From assembly GCA_041391385.1 (NCBI GenBank), contig JAWKOD010000006.1, positions 263,359-327,358 of the forward strand: a DNA stretch of 64,000 bases. Direction: 5' to 3'. The position numbers and the translations under genes are program-made. Shown here piece after piece: positions 20,216 to 29,281 of the stretch. Below the pieces are notes generated by a model. That model did no database searches and was not told where the DNA came from. It worked only from the letters and a program-made list of their open reading frames with translations. The stretch is from CANIGN01 sp041391385. GTDB taxonomy: Bacteria > Bdellovibrionota > UBA2428. Every line of letters starts with the position of its first letter. Position 1 is the first letter of the stretch.

Positions 20216-22090
20216 GTGAAGAAGAAGTTTATACTCTTTATTCCAGTAGTGGCTATTATAGGCACTATGTTGTGGGGTCGTGGAAGTTACGACACTTCCG
20301 ATAGGCTGAGTACCGAAGACGAAGCCACCCTTGCAGCTTGTAACTTTGTCAGTCGAGATAGAAACACCTTCAGCGATAACTACGAAGACACAATAAACGA
20401 ACAAGAAGCTTTATTGGGAAGTTGGCTCGAATTTCCAAGTCACGACTTTAAGGACAAAGTCGATTCGGCTCGCGCAAAGCCCAGTATGTTCGAATATAGA
20501 AGCGCTCTCTGTGAAGAAGCTCTCCAGAGAATCATTACGGATATGGGCGGGGGGACTCGTTTTTTAAGTGGTCGATGTAAGGCACTCGCTGCAGATCACG
20601 AATACTTTTTGAGTGAATATAAAGGAAAAGACAATAATTATTTAAAAGCTAGACGTGAGTCGACTCCCGTTACAAGTGCGGAACGTTACTGGTGTAACGG
20701 TCGAGGGAAAACTGATCTTATGAAGATTGCTTGTTCAGCTCGCGAGATTAAGCGAGATGCGTACAATCAGAACAGCTCAGCTTACAAAGATGCTCTTTCT
20801 GCTTTAAAAAAGCGCTGTGGTCCCTATATTGGTGAGCCTCGTCGCGAGTTAGCGAGTAACGGCGATTTAGTAGATAGAGGACCTTTTTTGAGTCAAGGAT
20901 CGACTCATGGATCAGGTGTTGTTCAGTCCAATAACGGACCTATAGTCGTGCGTCGTTACATTCAGGCGCCCTCGGGTCAGTGGGGCGGATGCGCGGGGAG
21001 TGGTGTAGGGAATGGGCTGAACGTGATTCAGTTTAAGCCATCTATAACACATACGATTATGAGTGGCCTTGTGGCAGGGTTTGGCGCCTATTTAAGTTAC
21101 GACGGACAAAAAAGAGTTGATGAGCAAAGCTATAAACTCACAAAACACGTGATCGATACGAATGCGAGTTTAGGCGCTGCAACTCTCTATGCAGGCGGCG
21201 GCGCTTCTTATTGGGGGCAAAACGGTGGGGCTTATCCTTATCCTTACGGTCAAGTGAATGGTCCAAATACGGGTGGCGGAATGTGTGGGAGACCTCCCTT
21301 TAATACGGCTTACACGGGTTGTTTGGGTGGGATGCCCGGTCAACCCATTATAGGTGGTCAACATGGAATGTGTCCGGGCGGCCAGTGTGGAATGATTGCT
21401 GGTGGCTCAGGTGCTATGTGTCCTCCGGGAGTTCCTTGTCAGGGCGGGATGATCCCTGGCGGACCGGGTGGTTTTCAAGGCGGGTGCCCTCCTGGATATC
21501 CCAACTGCGGAGCCGGACAAGGCGGGTGTCCAGGTGGAAATTGCCAAAACTATCCTGGAAATTACATGAACAACCCCGCGATGATGAACAATCCCAATCA
21601 AATGTACGGGCAAAATCCATATAATTTAGAACTTGAAAAACAACGGCTTCAGCAGCTTCAAAATGAATACAATAAACGTTTGGAAGATGCGAGAAGAGCC
21701 CAAGAATATAACCAGCAACTTGCTGATTTAAGAAATAAGCAAAACGCTCTTAACAATCAAATCAACACAACGCAGATGGGATACAATGGCCTTCTTGCCA
21801 ATCAGTTTGGACCCGCTACGACATACGGAAATCCTGGGATGTATCAAGGCCCTGGTATGCCTAATGCGGGCGGCTGTGGTGGATCTGCAGGTGGTGGAAC
21901 CTGTGGTTGCGCTTCTATGGTGTGCTATCCTGGACAGCCCTCAGCTTATTACTCACCTCCTTACGTCTACGGAAATAGCGGCTTAGGTGGAACTAGTAGT
22001 GGGTATCCAAGTACAAACAATGGATTCTTTGGCATCAACCTAAGATGGACAGGCGTTCGTCCCAATACAGGAACATTTAACGCAAGGTAG
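20216..22090 (+). CDS. Membrane-anchored or secreted Gly/Pro/Cys-rich protein with coiled coil, unknown function
   Basis: About 624 residues. Two GTG starts are possible (20204 and 20216). The second gives MKKKFILFIPVVAIIGTMLW, a short signal anchor or signal peptide, and has a G-rich stretch upstream; it is preferred, with modest certainty. Residues about 30-220 form a charged domain with spaced cysteines (ALCEEALQRII, GRCKALAADHEYF, YWCNGRGKTDL). After a putative second hydrophobic stretch (around 21055-21100) comes a long Gly/Pro/Cys/Met-rich tract of PGG/GG and CPPG units (for example GMCPGGQCGMIAGG, GGCPPGYPNCGAGQGG). A Gln/Asn-rich coiled coil follows (LELEKQRLQQLQNEYNKRLE). The C-terminus is again Gly/Tyr/Pro-rich. 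No family recognised. Perhaps a surface structural protein or adhesin. Confidence 0.6.
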   Translation: MKKKFILFIPVVAIIGTMLWGRGSYDTSDRLSTEDEATLAACNFVSRDRNTFSDNYEDTINEQEALLGSWLEFPSHDFKDKVDSARAKPSMFEYRSALCEEALQRIITDMGGGTRFLSGRCKALAADHEYFLSEYKGKDNNYLKARRESTPVTSAERYWCNGRGKTDLMKIACSAREIKRDAYNQNSSAYKDALSALKKRCGPYIGEPRRELASNGDLVDRGPFLSQGSTHGSGVVQSNNGPIVVRRYIQAPSGQWGGCAGSGVGNGLNVIQFKPSITHTIMSGLVAGFGAYLSYDGQKRVDEQSYKLTKHVIDTNASLGAATLYAGGGASYWGQNGGAYPYPYGQVNGPNTGGGMCGRPPFNTAYTGCLGGMPGQPIIGGQHGMCPGGQCGMIAGGSGAMCPPGVPCQGGMIPGGPGGFQGGCPPGYPNCGAGQGGCPGGNCQNYPGNYMNNPAMMNNPNQMYGQNPYNLELEKQRLQQLQNEYNKRLEDARRAQEYNQQLADLRNKQNALNNQINTTQMGYNGLLANQFGPATTYGNPGMYQGPGMPNAGGCGGSAGGGTCGCASMVCYPGQPSAYYSPPYVYGNSGLGGTSSGYPSTNNGFFGINLRWTGVRPNTGTFNAR

Positions 22091-22236
22091 CGCAAAAAGG
22101 TACCTAGTTACTTTTTACCTGCACCCGGCACCTTTTTACACGTACCCGCTACCTTTTGCTGCTTTTTGGGTTTTGTGACGCAACTTTTCGCAAAAAGGTA
22201 GCGGGTACGTGTAAAAAGTAACTAGGTACCTTTTTG
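22091..22236. repeat. Long modular inverted repeat between genes
   Basis: The right arm (about 22189-22236) runs GCAAAAAGGTAGCGGGTACG onward and pairs with the left arm at 22091-22157. Outer 25-base parts (AAAAAGGTACCTAGTTAC...) match exactly, as do inner parts (CACGTACCCGCTACCTTTT). The left arm has one extra 21-base unit (CTGCACCCGGCACCTTTTTA) that is itself a variant of the neighbouring units, so the element is built from repeated CTTTTTAC + GTACCCG modules. It starts at the stop codon of the Gly/Pro/Cys-rich gene and ends 18 bases before mutS. It could fold as a very stable hairpin and act as a terminator or REP-like element. Confidence 0.85.
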
Positions 22237-22253
22237 TATGCTAGAAAAGTCCT

Positions 22254-24854
22254 GTGAAAAGTCCGGATAGAAGTTCTCCCTCATGGCAAACTCCGCTTTA
22301 TCAACAGTATTGGAAGATAAAAGACGAGGTTCCCGGCACGCTCTTGTTTTTTCGGCTGGGTGACTTTTATGAACTTTTTGGAGACGATGCCGTCCAGGCG
22401 GCTCCCTTGCTTCAGGTGCAACTTACTTCACGCAGCCAAAGCGCTGAGCCTATTCCGATGTGCGGAATTCCCTATCACGCGTGGGAAAATTATGCGGACA
22501 AGATTCTATCGAGTGGATTGAGCATTGCAATTGCTGACCAGATAGAGGCTGCGGGAGCTAAAAAGCTAGTGGACCGCGCCGTTGTTAGGATACTCACACC
22601 TGGTCTTCCTATTGATCCTACAAAATTGAATTCTAAAAGTTATCATTACTTGGCTGTTATCTCTCAGACCGATACTTATGAGATAGTTCTTTTTGATTTT
22701 CTTGCACGCAAGTTTTTTCAAGGAGAGTTCTCAGACGATGCGGCACTTTCTGAGATTCTAAGCAGAACAGATCCTCGTGAAATATTACTCTCGAGCGAAG
22801 TCGCTATCGAAGGACTTCCTTCCTTGTCGCGCTACGAAAAAAAGACTCTTAATTGGGGGCGAGGAAGCGCTTCTTCGATTCTTAAAGATTACCTTGCCTA
22901 TACTCAGCGTTGGACCACATCTGAAGTTGAGGCTTATCTGCCAGAGCTGCAATCGCTCCAGGAATTTTCTTCGAATAACGAAGAAGTCTTGCTTTCATCT
23001 CAAGTTCGCGAGCAGTGGGATATTCACCCTCATTTGGAAAATTTACTCGACGAGTGTGGTTCTGCGGGAGGGAGTCGCCAGTTGAGGGAAATTCTCTCGC
23101 GGCCTTTGCTCAAGGTAGAGCGCATCCAAGCTCGCCAAGAGCTTTTAAAGTATATTCCTGTTAAGAATTTCTTGGAACTCACTCGTGAGCTGTATGATTT
23201 AGAGAGACTTGTGGGACGTATCCTTGTGCGAGCCTCTAAGCCGTATGAACTTTTAAGAGTACGCGATTCTTTAAAAGTACTTCGAAAAATCGACGACTTT
23301 TTTAAAGGTGAGTGGAGTGCTTATTTTTATGCACTTAAAGATTTTGAAAAACTTCCAGACTGGAAAGCTCTCAGTCCTGAACTTTTGGCTATGGAAAATC
23401 TATTCTCAAAAACTTTAGCTGAAGAGGCTACCGTTCAATCCAGTGTAAGAGATCTCATCTGTGAAGGTATTGATAAGGATTTTGATTCTTTAAAGAACCT
23501 TTATTCGAATCTTGAGGAGTGGCTCACAACTTTCGAAGAAAAGTTAAAAGCCGAAACGGGAATCAATAATCTTAAACTAAGATTTAATCGGGTGGCAGGT
23601 TTTTATATCGAAGTCAGCAAGGCGCAAAGTGCAAAGTTCCAAGTCACTTTGAGCGCAGACAAACTCTTGTAAATGCTGAACGCTATACACATCCTGAACT
23701 CAAAGCCCGCGAAGAAGAAATTTTAGGAGCGGAAGACAAGCTCGATAGACGCGCTCAAGAAATTTTAGAGTCTTTAAGTGAAGATCTTCGAAAAAGCAAA
23801 CGCTCTTTTAGGGGCCTCAAAAGTGATTTCTTTTTTAGATGCACTTTGCGGAGCCGATAGAGCTATTCAAAAACTTGGGGCCTTTGGCACTTGGTCTCAA
23901 CCAAAGGTCGAAGAGGGGCCTTTTTCGTTTGATATTCGAGACGGTAGACACCCCATTATCGAGGCAAGCCAGAGAAGCTTTGTGCCGAATTCCTTGTCCT
24001 TGGGCCGAGCTAAAAAACGCATCCTCCTCCTGACAGGGCCTAACATGGCGGGGAAATCGACCTTAATGCGTCAAACAGGATTAATCCTCATTTTGGCTCA
24101 GGTTGGTCTCAGGGTTCCAGCCGAAAGTTGTGAGCTAAGTCCCGCTCGTGGATTTTATTCACGCATGGGTTCGAGTGATAAAATCCTCCTGGGGGATTCG
24201 ACCTTTATGGTTGAGATGAAAGAAATGGCCTTGTTGCTACGAGAGGCGAATGAGAATTCATTTGTCCTAATGGACGAGGTGGGGCGAGGGACCTCAACTA
24301 AAGATGGCTTAGCTTTAGCGAAGGCTTTTTTGGAATATTTTGCCGAATCGATGCCGGCGCTTACTCTTTTTGCGACTCATTACCATGAGTTAGCTCCTTT
24401 TAGTGAGGACTTTGAAAACGTGCTGAATGCTTCGATGTCGATTAAGGAATGGAAGGGCGAGCTCATCTTTTTGAGAAAGCTTATCCCTGAAGCAGCGTCG
24501 AGTTCTTATGGCCTTCATGTTGCAAAGCTGGCCGGGATTCACGCGAAAATTCTCAATCGCGCGCGTTGTTTTCATAATCAAAAAACACTCGAAAAAGACG
24601 ATTTAGCTCTCAGTGAACTTCCTCTGTTCTCAAAGCCAATTCCCCTTGTTCAGAGTGCTCTGTTGAAAGAAGACCTAGACTCCAAGTGGGAAGCTAGAAT
24701 AAAAGATATCAACTTGGATGAATTATCACCCAAAGAAGCGTGGCTACTGCTAGAATCTTGGAAGATGGGCTCTGATGCGACGCAGGAAGATGGCGAATAT
24801 GAAAAGCGAGCGAATAGTTCCGGCAACTTGGCAGCTTTCAAGGAAGAAGTGTAG
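22254..24854 (+). CDS. mutS: DNA mismatch repair protein MutS, frameshifted
   Basis: Mismatch-recognition ATPase of about 867 residues. GTG 22254 gives a normal N-terminus: PLYQQYWKIKDEVPGTLLFF then RLGDFYELFGDDA, where the family Phe-x-Glu mismatch motif appears as FYELF. The core and clamp follow. Near 23635 one base is missing: text moves from VSKAQSAK to VPSHFERRQTLVNAERYTHP in the next frame, and a second shift near 23785 restores the original frame (ANALLGASKVISFLDAL). The ATPase has LLTGPNMAGKSTLMRQTG (Walker A), FVLMDEVGRGTSTKDG (Walker B) and ATHYHELA. The C-terminus is complete. mreB follows 11 bases later. The frameshift pair is probably sequence error. Confidence 0.95.
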
Positions 24855-24865
24855 GGTGAATAGGT

Positions 24866-25903
24866 ATGACCGTATTTGATAAAGTTAAGTCGCTTCTCAG
24901 TAATGATGTTGCGATTGATTTAGGAACAGCAAACACACTTGTGTACGTTAAAAACCAAGGCATCGTTGTGAACGAGCCGAGCGTAGTTGCGATACTCAAG
25001 GATAATAGGGGCCAGAAAAAAGTTATTGAAGTGGGCCACGCCGCTAAAGAAATGCTTGGAAAAACTCCAGGCAATATTCAAGCGATACGCCCCCTTAAAG
25101 ACGGAGTTATTGCCGACTTTGAAGTGACTCAAGCAATGATCAAAGAATTAATTGCAAAAGCACTTAAAAAACGAACTCTGATTCGCCCACGCATTATCAT
25201 CTGTATTCCTTACGGAATTACTGAAGTAGAAAAGCGTGCGGTAAAAGAAGCTGCTCTTTCTGCCTCAGCCCGTGAAGTTTATTTGATTGAAGAGCCTATG
25301 GCGGCGGCCATTGGCGCAGGACTACCGATTACGGAATCAAGCGGAAACATGGTTGTCGATATCGGCGGTGGAACAACTGACGTTGCTGTTATTAGTTTAG
25401 GCGGCATCGTATTTTCAAAATCTGTTCGCGTCGGTGGCGATAAAATGAATGAGAGTATTCTCAATTACATTCGCCGCAAATATAACCTCGCTATTGGCGA
25501 GCGCACAGCCGAGCAAATTAAAATAACAATTGGCAATGCTTATCCATCAGGTAAGGAAACTTCTATGGAAGTAAAGGGGCGCGATTTACTCGCAGGAGTC
25601 CCAAAAACAATAGAAGTGAGTAGCGATGAAATTCGCGAAGCATTAACTGAGACAGTAAATTCAATTGTAGAGGCTGTGAAAATTACTCTCGAAAGAACTC
25701 CACCTGAATTGGCTGCAGATATAGTTGATAAAGGCATAGTCATGACCGGTGGTGGAAGTCTTCTTAGGAATTTAGATATCCTTCTGCGAGAAGAGACTGG
25801 TCTTCCCGTCTTTTTGAGCGAAGATCCACTTTCAGCAGTTGCTCTAGGTGCAGGTATTGCACTGGAAAACCTTGATTACCTCAAGGGTGTCACTATTGAT
25901 TAA
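24866..25903 (+). CDS. mreB: Rod-shape determining protein MreB
   Basis: Bacterial actin directing lateral cell-wall synthesis, 345 residues, the standard length. The nucleotide-binding motifs are present: AIDLGTANTLVYV (phosphate 1), MVVDIGGGTTDVAVISLGG (phosphate 2) and VMTGGGSLLRNLD (adenosine). The start at ATG 24866 follows GTAGGGTGAATAGGT. No mreC/mreD is in the window: the next gene downstream is convergent and unrelated, so mreB here is not in the classical mreBCD order. Frame and sequence are clean. Confidence 0.97.
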   Translation: MTVFDKVKSLLSNDVAIDLGTANTLVYVKNQGIVVNEPSVVAILKDNRGQKKVIEVGHAAKEMLGKTPGNIQAIRPLKDGVIADFEVTQAMIKELIAKALKKRTLIRPRIIICIPYGITEVEKRAVKEAALSASAREVYLIEEPMAAAIGAGLPITESSGNMVVDIGGGTTDVAVISLGGIVFSKSVRVGGDKMNESILNYIRRKYNLAIGERTAEQIKITIGNAYPSGKETSMEVKGRDLLAGVPKTIEVSSDEIREALTETVNSIVEAVKITLERTPPELAADIVDKGIVMTGGGSLLRNLDILLREETGLPVFLSEDPLSAVALGAGIALENLDYLKGVTID

Positions 25904-25916
25904 ATTGATTTCTTAA

Positions 25917-26999
25917 TTAGAACGGAGTACTCGTTTGTCCGTTTAAGAAAGAAGAGAGTCGAGCTTTAATCAGTTTTTCTCTATTCGTTACGGAATTGAG
26001 TTGAGATTCGAGTTTCTTTTGAAGACCTTCTTTTTGTTCTTCTGCAAGATCTCGTGAGTTTATCATTTTTTCATTGAGCGCTTTTTTTACGTTGTTGTAA
26101 TGAGCTGTTGTAGCGTCGATTGCGTCTATTTCAAGGGCATCTTTTACACGATTACTTTCGGTTCTTTTGTATTCTGTTTTTAGTTTAGAGAGGGTACTTA
26201 AAAGCGCTGCTTCTTTGTAGGGGTCGTAAGTTTCGAGCACTTCTTGAGCGTTAAACTCAGTTTTAATCTTTTCACTGTTTACTACTTTAACTGAAGTCGG
26301 TGGAGTGGGGTTACTCGGTGCTCGAGAGACAGGGGTGCTGGCCGGCTGACGTGTTGCAGGGATGGACGGCGTGTATACGTCATTTTGTTGCTTCACTGAA
26401 AGTAAAAAGGCAAAAAGACCAAGCGAAACAGCTGTTGTAATAATGAGTTTTTCGCTTCCAATTCTTTCGTGCAATTTTTGAATGGGGCCTGCTGTTTTGA
26501 TTTTGCTTTGGGCCTCGTTTGAAGGTGCCTTTGTTAATACTGCTGGTGGCAGCTGAGGCTGGGGACGTTTTTCTAAGTTAAGTGGAGCATTGAGGTGAAT
26601 GTCTACGTGCTCGTCAATGGCTGTTTTTTCGAGAAGAGATTCAGGTGTTTCAAACCCCGTTTCATTTGTTTCGTTTGAGTTGACTTTTAATTCCCCTGTA
26701 AAGGTGATGACGGTGGATTCCTTCGAACGAATTCTAAAGCTTTGTGCGCCCATCGTTATTTCATCATCTATATTGAGTTCCATAGGAACTTTTGGAGGAA
26801 TCTTCTTTTTGTTTATGAAGGTGCCGTTTGTGGAGCCTAAGTCCATCACGAAAAGCTTTCCACTTGCTACATAAAACTTACCGTGAATTCCGCTTAAAAG
26901 TTCGTCGCCAAGAATAAGGTCTCCTTGACGTCTGCCAACCTGGCATTCGCCCTCTATCTTGTACTCTTTCGAGGTATCATAGAGTAAATAAAACCTCAT
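25917..26999 (-). CDS. FHA-domain single-pass membrane protein
   Basis: 360 residues from ATG 26999; a longer TTG start at 27038 is less likely because MRFYLLYDTSKEYKI starts the domain directly. The N-terminal forkhead-associated domain binds phosphothreonine peptides and shows VGRRQGDLILGDELLSGIHG and MDLGSTNGTFINKKKI (Gly-Arg, Ser-x-x-His/Gly and Asn landmarks). A variable Pro/Glu linker leads to one transmembrane helix (IITTAVSLGLFAFLLSV, about residues 185-202), then a Pro/Thr stretch and a C-terminal coiled coil rich in Lys/Glu/Gln. The FHA domain is predicted cytoplasmic and the coiled coil periplasmic. Convergent with mreB (13 bases apart). Likely a Ser/Thr-kinase signalling reader; partner unknown. 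Confidence 0.8.
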   Translation of the reverse strand: MRFYLLYDTSKEYKIEGECQVGRRQGDLILGDELLSGIHGKFYVASGKLFVMDLGSTNGTFINKKKIPPKVPMELNIDDEITMGAQSFRIRSKESTVITFTGELKVNSNETNETGFETPESLLEKTAIDEHVDIHLNAPLNLEKRPQPQLPPAVLTKAPSNEAQSKIKTAGPIQKLHERIGSEKLIITTAVSLGLFAFLLSVKQQNDVYTPSIPATRQPASTPVSRAPSNPTPPTSVKVVNSEKIKTEFNAQEVLETYDPYKEAALLSTLSKLKTEYKRTESNRVKDALEIDAIDATTAHYNNVKKALNEKMINSRDLAEEQKEGLQKKLESQLNSVTNREKLIKARLSSFLNGQTSTPF

Positions 27000-27186
27000 A
27001 CTGAGTTTTCGGCTCGATTTTTGAGTAAAAAAGCTCAAAATTGCTACTCACATGTCAGTAATTTGGGCAGCTGTCTAAAAGTTCTACGACAATTTTTGTC
27101 ATTCCAGGAAAAAGTGAGCTTCTTGAAATTCTGGTAAATCGTAAAAATTCAGAGAGATACAGGCAATTGTTAAGACTTTGTTAAAA

Positions 27187-27204
27187 TTGGCATTGATCCT
27201 GCAT
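27187..27204 (+). promoter_or_regulatory. Sigma-54-like promoter upstream of the barrel protein gene
   Basis: TTGGCATTGATCCTGCAT has the GG (27189-27190) and GC (27201-27202) doublets exactly ten bases apart, as required for -24/-12 recognition. TGGCA matches the -24 block and TGCA most of the -12 block. It lies about 90 bases before ATG 27292 in a 250-base gene-free region. No upstream activator site was identified. Confidence 0.45.
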
Positions 27205-27291
27205 ATATTGTTTCGAAAAGTTTAAGACCGCAAAAAGCGGCATTAAAGACTTAGAAATAAAAAGCCCTATATATCTTAAGGAGGTACGTAA

Positions 27292-28443
27292 ATGGAAGGT
27301 GCAAAAATTATAAGAAATATCGCTCTCGTGGGAGCATTCTGGACAGGAGTTACAATCCTTGTAACAGAAGCAAACGCTCAAAGTAGTGTTTATGATTCTG
27401 AAGGAGCGAAATCAGTTTCAATAAGTCCAGGAATGAATCCTGGAACTGTTCCTCAAGCTGAAATCAATGTAGATGCAGGTGGCACTTCAGCTCAAGACGG
27501 AACTGCGAACTCAGGAGGAGTTCAGGTTCAAAACGTAACAGTACAAGCTCAAGCAGCAGCAGAATCTGAAGCGCAAAATTCAACATCCAATGCAGCAGAA
27601 GCTATCAATAGAGCACGAACAGACGCAGAACTTTCGAACAACGCTTTATTGCTTCAACAAATAGAATTAGATCGCCTAAAAGCTGAACAAAAAAGAATTT
27701 CAGCAATTAATCAATTTGGTGATCACTTAAATCAACCCACGACGTTACCAGCACCTGTGCCTGCAAGTCCTTGTGGATTAGGCCCCTGCGTAACTCCATC
27801 TGCTCCTTTAATTGAAAACAACAACACGATCATCAACGATTCTCCTATAGGCAAGAGTGCATCTGTAGAAATTGAAGAAGAAGTAAGCAACGGAAGTAGC
27901 TTTAAAGATACAAAATGGGGAATCTCTCCCTTGTTAGGTATGAGATGGTTTGACGCCAAGACTATGGCGAACGTTACGAACACTTTTGTTCTCGGTGCAG
28001 CCTTAACAGCAGATGTTAACAACTGGGTAACAGCTGAGGGTTCATTTATCTACGGACAAGATCAACTCGCAGGCTTTTCTTGCCTCGGTGGCTGTGGATA
28101 CTGGAACGAAACAACACGCGACACTTACGAAATTGGTGTTGGAGCTAAACTCGGGCCTCACATGAATGGATTTCGTCCTTACCTTGCCTTGGGTCTTGGA
28201 TACTTGATGCAGAACTACGACTTTATCAACGGTAGCGTGACCACAAACAACATAACGGGCAACATCGGTGGTGGTGTAGACTTCGAAATTGCTAAAAACT
28301 TTGCAATCGGCGCGAGAGCCGATTACCAAACCCTCTTTGGTGGAAACAACAACAATTTGGCCGGTGGATTTACTATGGATCAAGTTTACGGTGACCGATC
28401 TGATCGCTACCGCCTCGGCGCTACAGCGACAGTTATGTTCTAA
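27292..28443 (+). CDS. Outer-membrane beta-barrel protein with N-terminal coiled coil
   Basis: 383 residues. An almost perfect AAGGAGG precedes ATG 27292. A signal peptide (LVGAFWTGVTILVTEANA) precedes an Ala/Gln/Ser-rich region and a short coiled coil (NNALLLQQIELDRLKAEQKR), a Pro-rich hinge and then an OmpA/OmpW-like eight-strand barrel (KWGISPLLGMRWFDAKT; YEIGVGAKLGPHMNGFRPYL; GNIGGGVDFEIAKNF) ending RYRLGATATVMF with the C-terminal phenylalanine typical of BAM substrates. A Cys pair sits in a loop (FSCLGGCGYW). The upstream sigma-54-like site and strong ribosome-binding site suggest a regulated, abundant protein. The substrate or role is unknown. Confidence 0.75.
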   Translation: MEGAKIIRNIALVGAFWTGVTILVTEANAQSSVYDSEGAKSVSISPGMNPGTVPQAEINVDAGGTSAQDGTANSGGVQVQNVTVQAQAAAESEAQNSTSNAAEAINRARTDAELSNNALLLQQIELDRLKAEQKRISAINQFGDHLNQPTTLPAPVPASPCGLGPCVTPSAPLIENNNTIINDSPIGKSASVEIEEEVSNGSSFKDTKWGISPLLGMRWFDAKTMANVTNTFVLGAALTADVNNWVTAEGSFIYGQDQLAGFSCLGGCGYWNETTRDTYEIGVGAKLGPHMNGFRPYLALGLGYLMQNYDFINGSVTTNNITGNIGGGVDFEIAKNFAIGARADYQTLFGGNNNNLAGGFTMDQVYGDRSDRYRLGATATVMF

Positions 28444-28523
28444 AAATAGCACAATAGAGCGCCCGCTCTCTAAAACGGGTGGCCGCTCAAAGATTTAGTG
28501 AGAGCACCTTCTCCCTCTTCTCG

Positions 28524-28570
28524 AAGCCAGAGTTTCCCAGGATGGGAGATTCTGGCTTCAACTTTTTTAT
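28524..28570. terminator. Bidirectional hairpin terminator
   Basis: GAAGCCAGA (28524-28532) pairs with TCTGGCTTC (28552-28560), extended inside by TTCCCA/TGGGAGA, then AACTTTTTT. It lies between two convergent genes and can end transcription from both sides. Confidence 0.8.
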
Positions 28571-28577
28571 TAAGTGA

Positions 28578-29216
28578 TTAGTGGTTGCTGCCAGCTCTGG
28601 GAGCGTAGTCAACATATCCTAGTCGAGGGAGTACGACGGCTTGAGTAAGAGCGCCGACGCTAACCAGACCAATGTCTCTTGAGATTTTAGAGTAAGCGTA
28701 GGCTCTTGGAAGTAAAAATTCTTTTAAGGCATCAAGGAGATATCGATAAGAATAATCTTTGGGTTTGTTTTTTACTTGGAAAGCTTTCCAGTTTTCACCT
28801 GGGCTTAAATTAAAATTATACCTTTTAGAAAACCCATCAGATTTGAATTTTCCTAAAATAACATCGGCAATTTTAAAATTTAAAACACTTTGATCCTCAA
28901 ACTCAAAAACGAGTTCTTCTGCTTTTATTGAGAGGTGGGGAAGTTCGGGCAGTTTTGAGAGAAGTTGAAGAATTTCTTTTTTGTCCTCTTTGCTGAGTTT
29001 TTCTGAGAGAGAGTCCACGTAAAATTGTGGGCCTTTTTTTCTGTAAGCCTTGCGTGCTCTTTCGTAGCGATCAACAACGTTTTGCATAAGAGGCAGAGCT
29101 TTTTCGAGATCTCCTTTTTCAAGCACATCAGGGAGTAGTGTTTTAGCGTATGATTTTTGACTGCAGATAAAGCTAAAGAGTAGAGCTGAAATAGCAATAA
29201 ATCTTAGAGCTCTCAT
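28578..29216 (-). CDS. Secreted protein of unknown function
   Basis: 212 residues with a signal peptide (LRFIAISALLFSFICSQKSYA, cleavage after SYA). The mature N-terminal half is helical and highly charged (LEKGDLEKALPLMQNVVDRY; LSEKLSKEDKKEILQLLSKL); the second half is more mixed (FEFEDQSVLNFKIADVI). No family recognised. It lies 65 bases downstream of ferritin on the same strand; a functional link is unproven. The C-terminus ends in a short Gly/Pro/Tyr-rich segment (LPRLGYVDYAPRAG). Confidence 0.65.
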   Translation of the reverse strand: MRALRFIAISALLFSFICSQKSYAKTLLPDVLEKGDLEKALPLMQNVVDRYERARKAYRKKGPQFYVDSLSEKLSKEDKKEILQLLSKLPELPHLSIKAEELVFEFEDQSVLNFKIADVILGKFKSDGFSKRYNFNLSPGENWKAFQVKNKPKDYSYRYLLDALKEFLLPRAYAYSKISRDIGLVSVGALTQAVVLPRLGYVDYAPRAGSNH

Positions 29217-29281
29217 AGTTTAATTTTAGCACCCTCCAAACTAGAGAAGTGTTAGCTTTTTGTTAAGAACTCGAGTGAAGT

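Noticed and set aside
27039..27290. Small RNA gene before the barrel protein
   Set aside because: Apart from the sigma-54-like site and short hairpin (CCGCAAAAAGCGG), no terminator-bounded structure was found.
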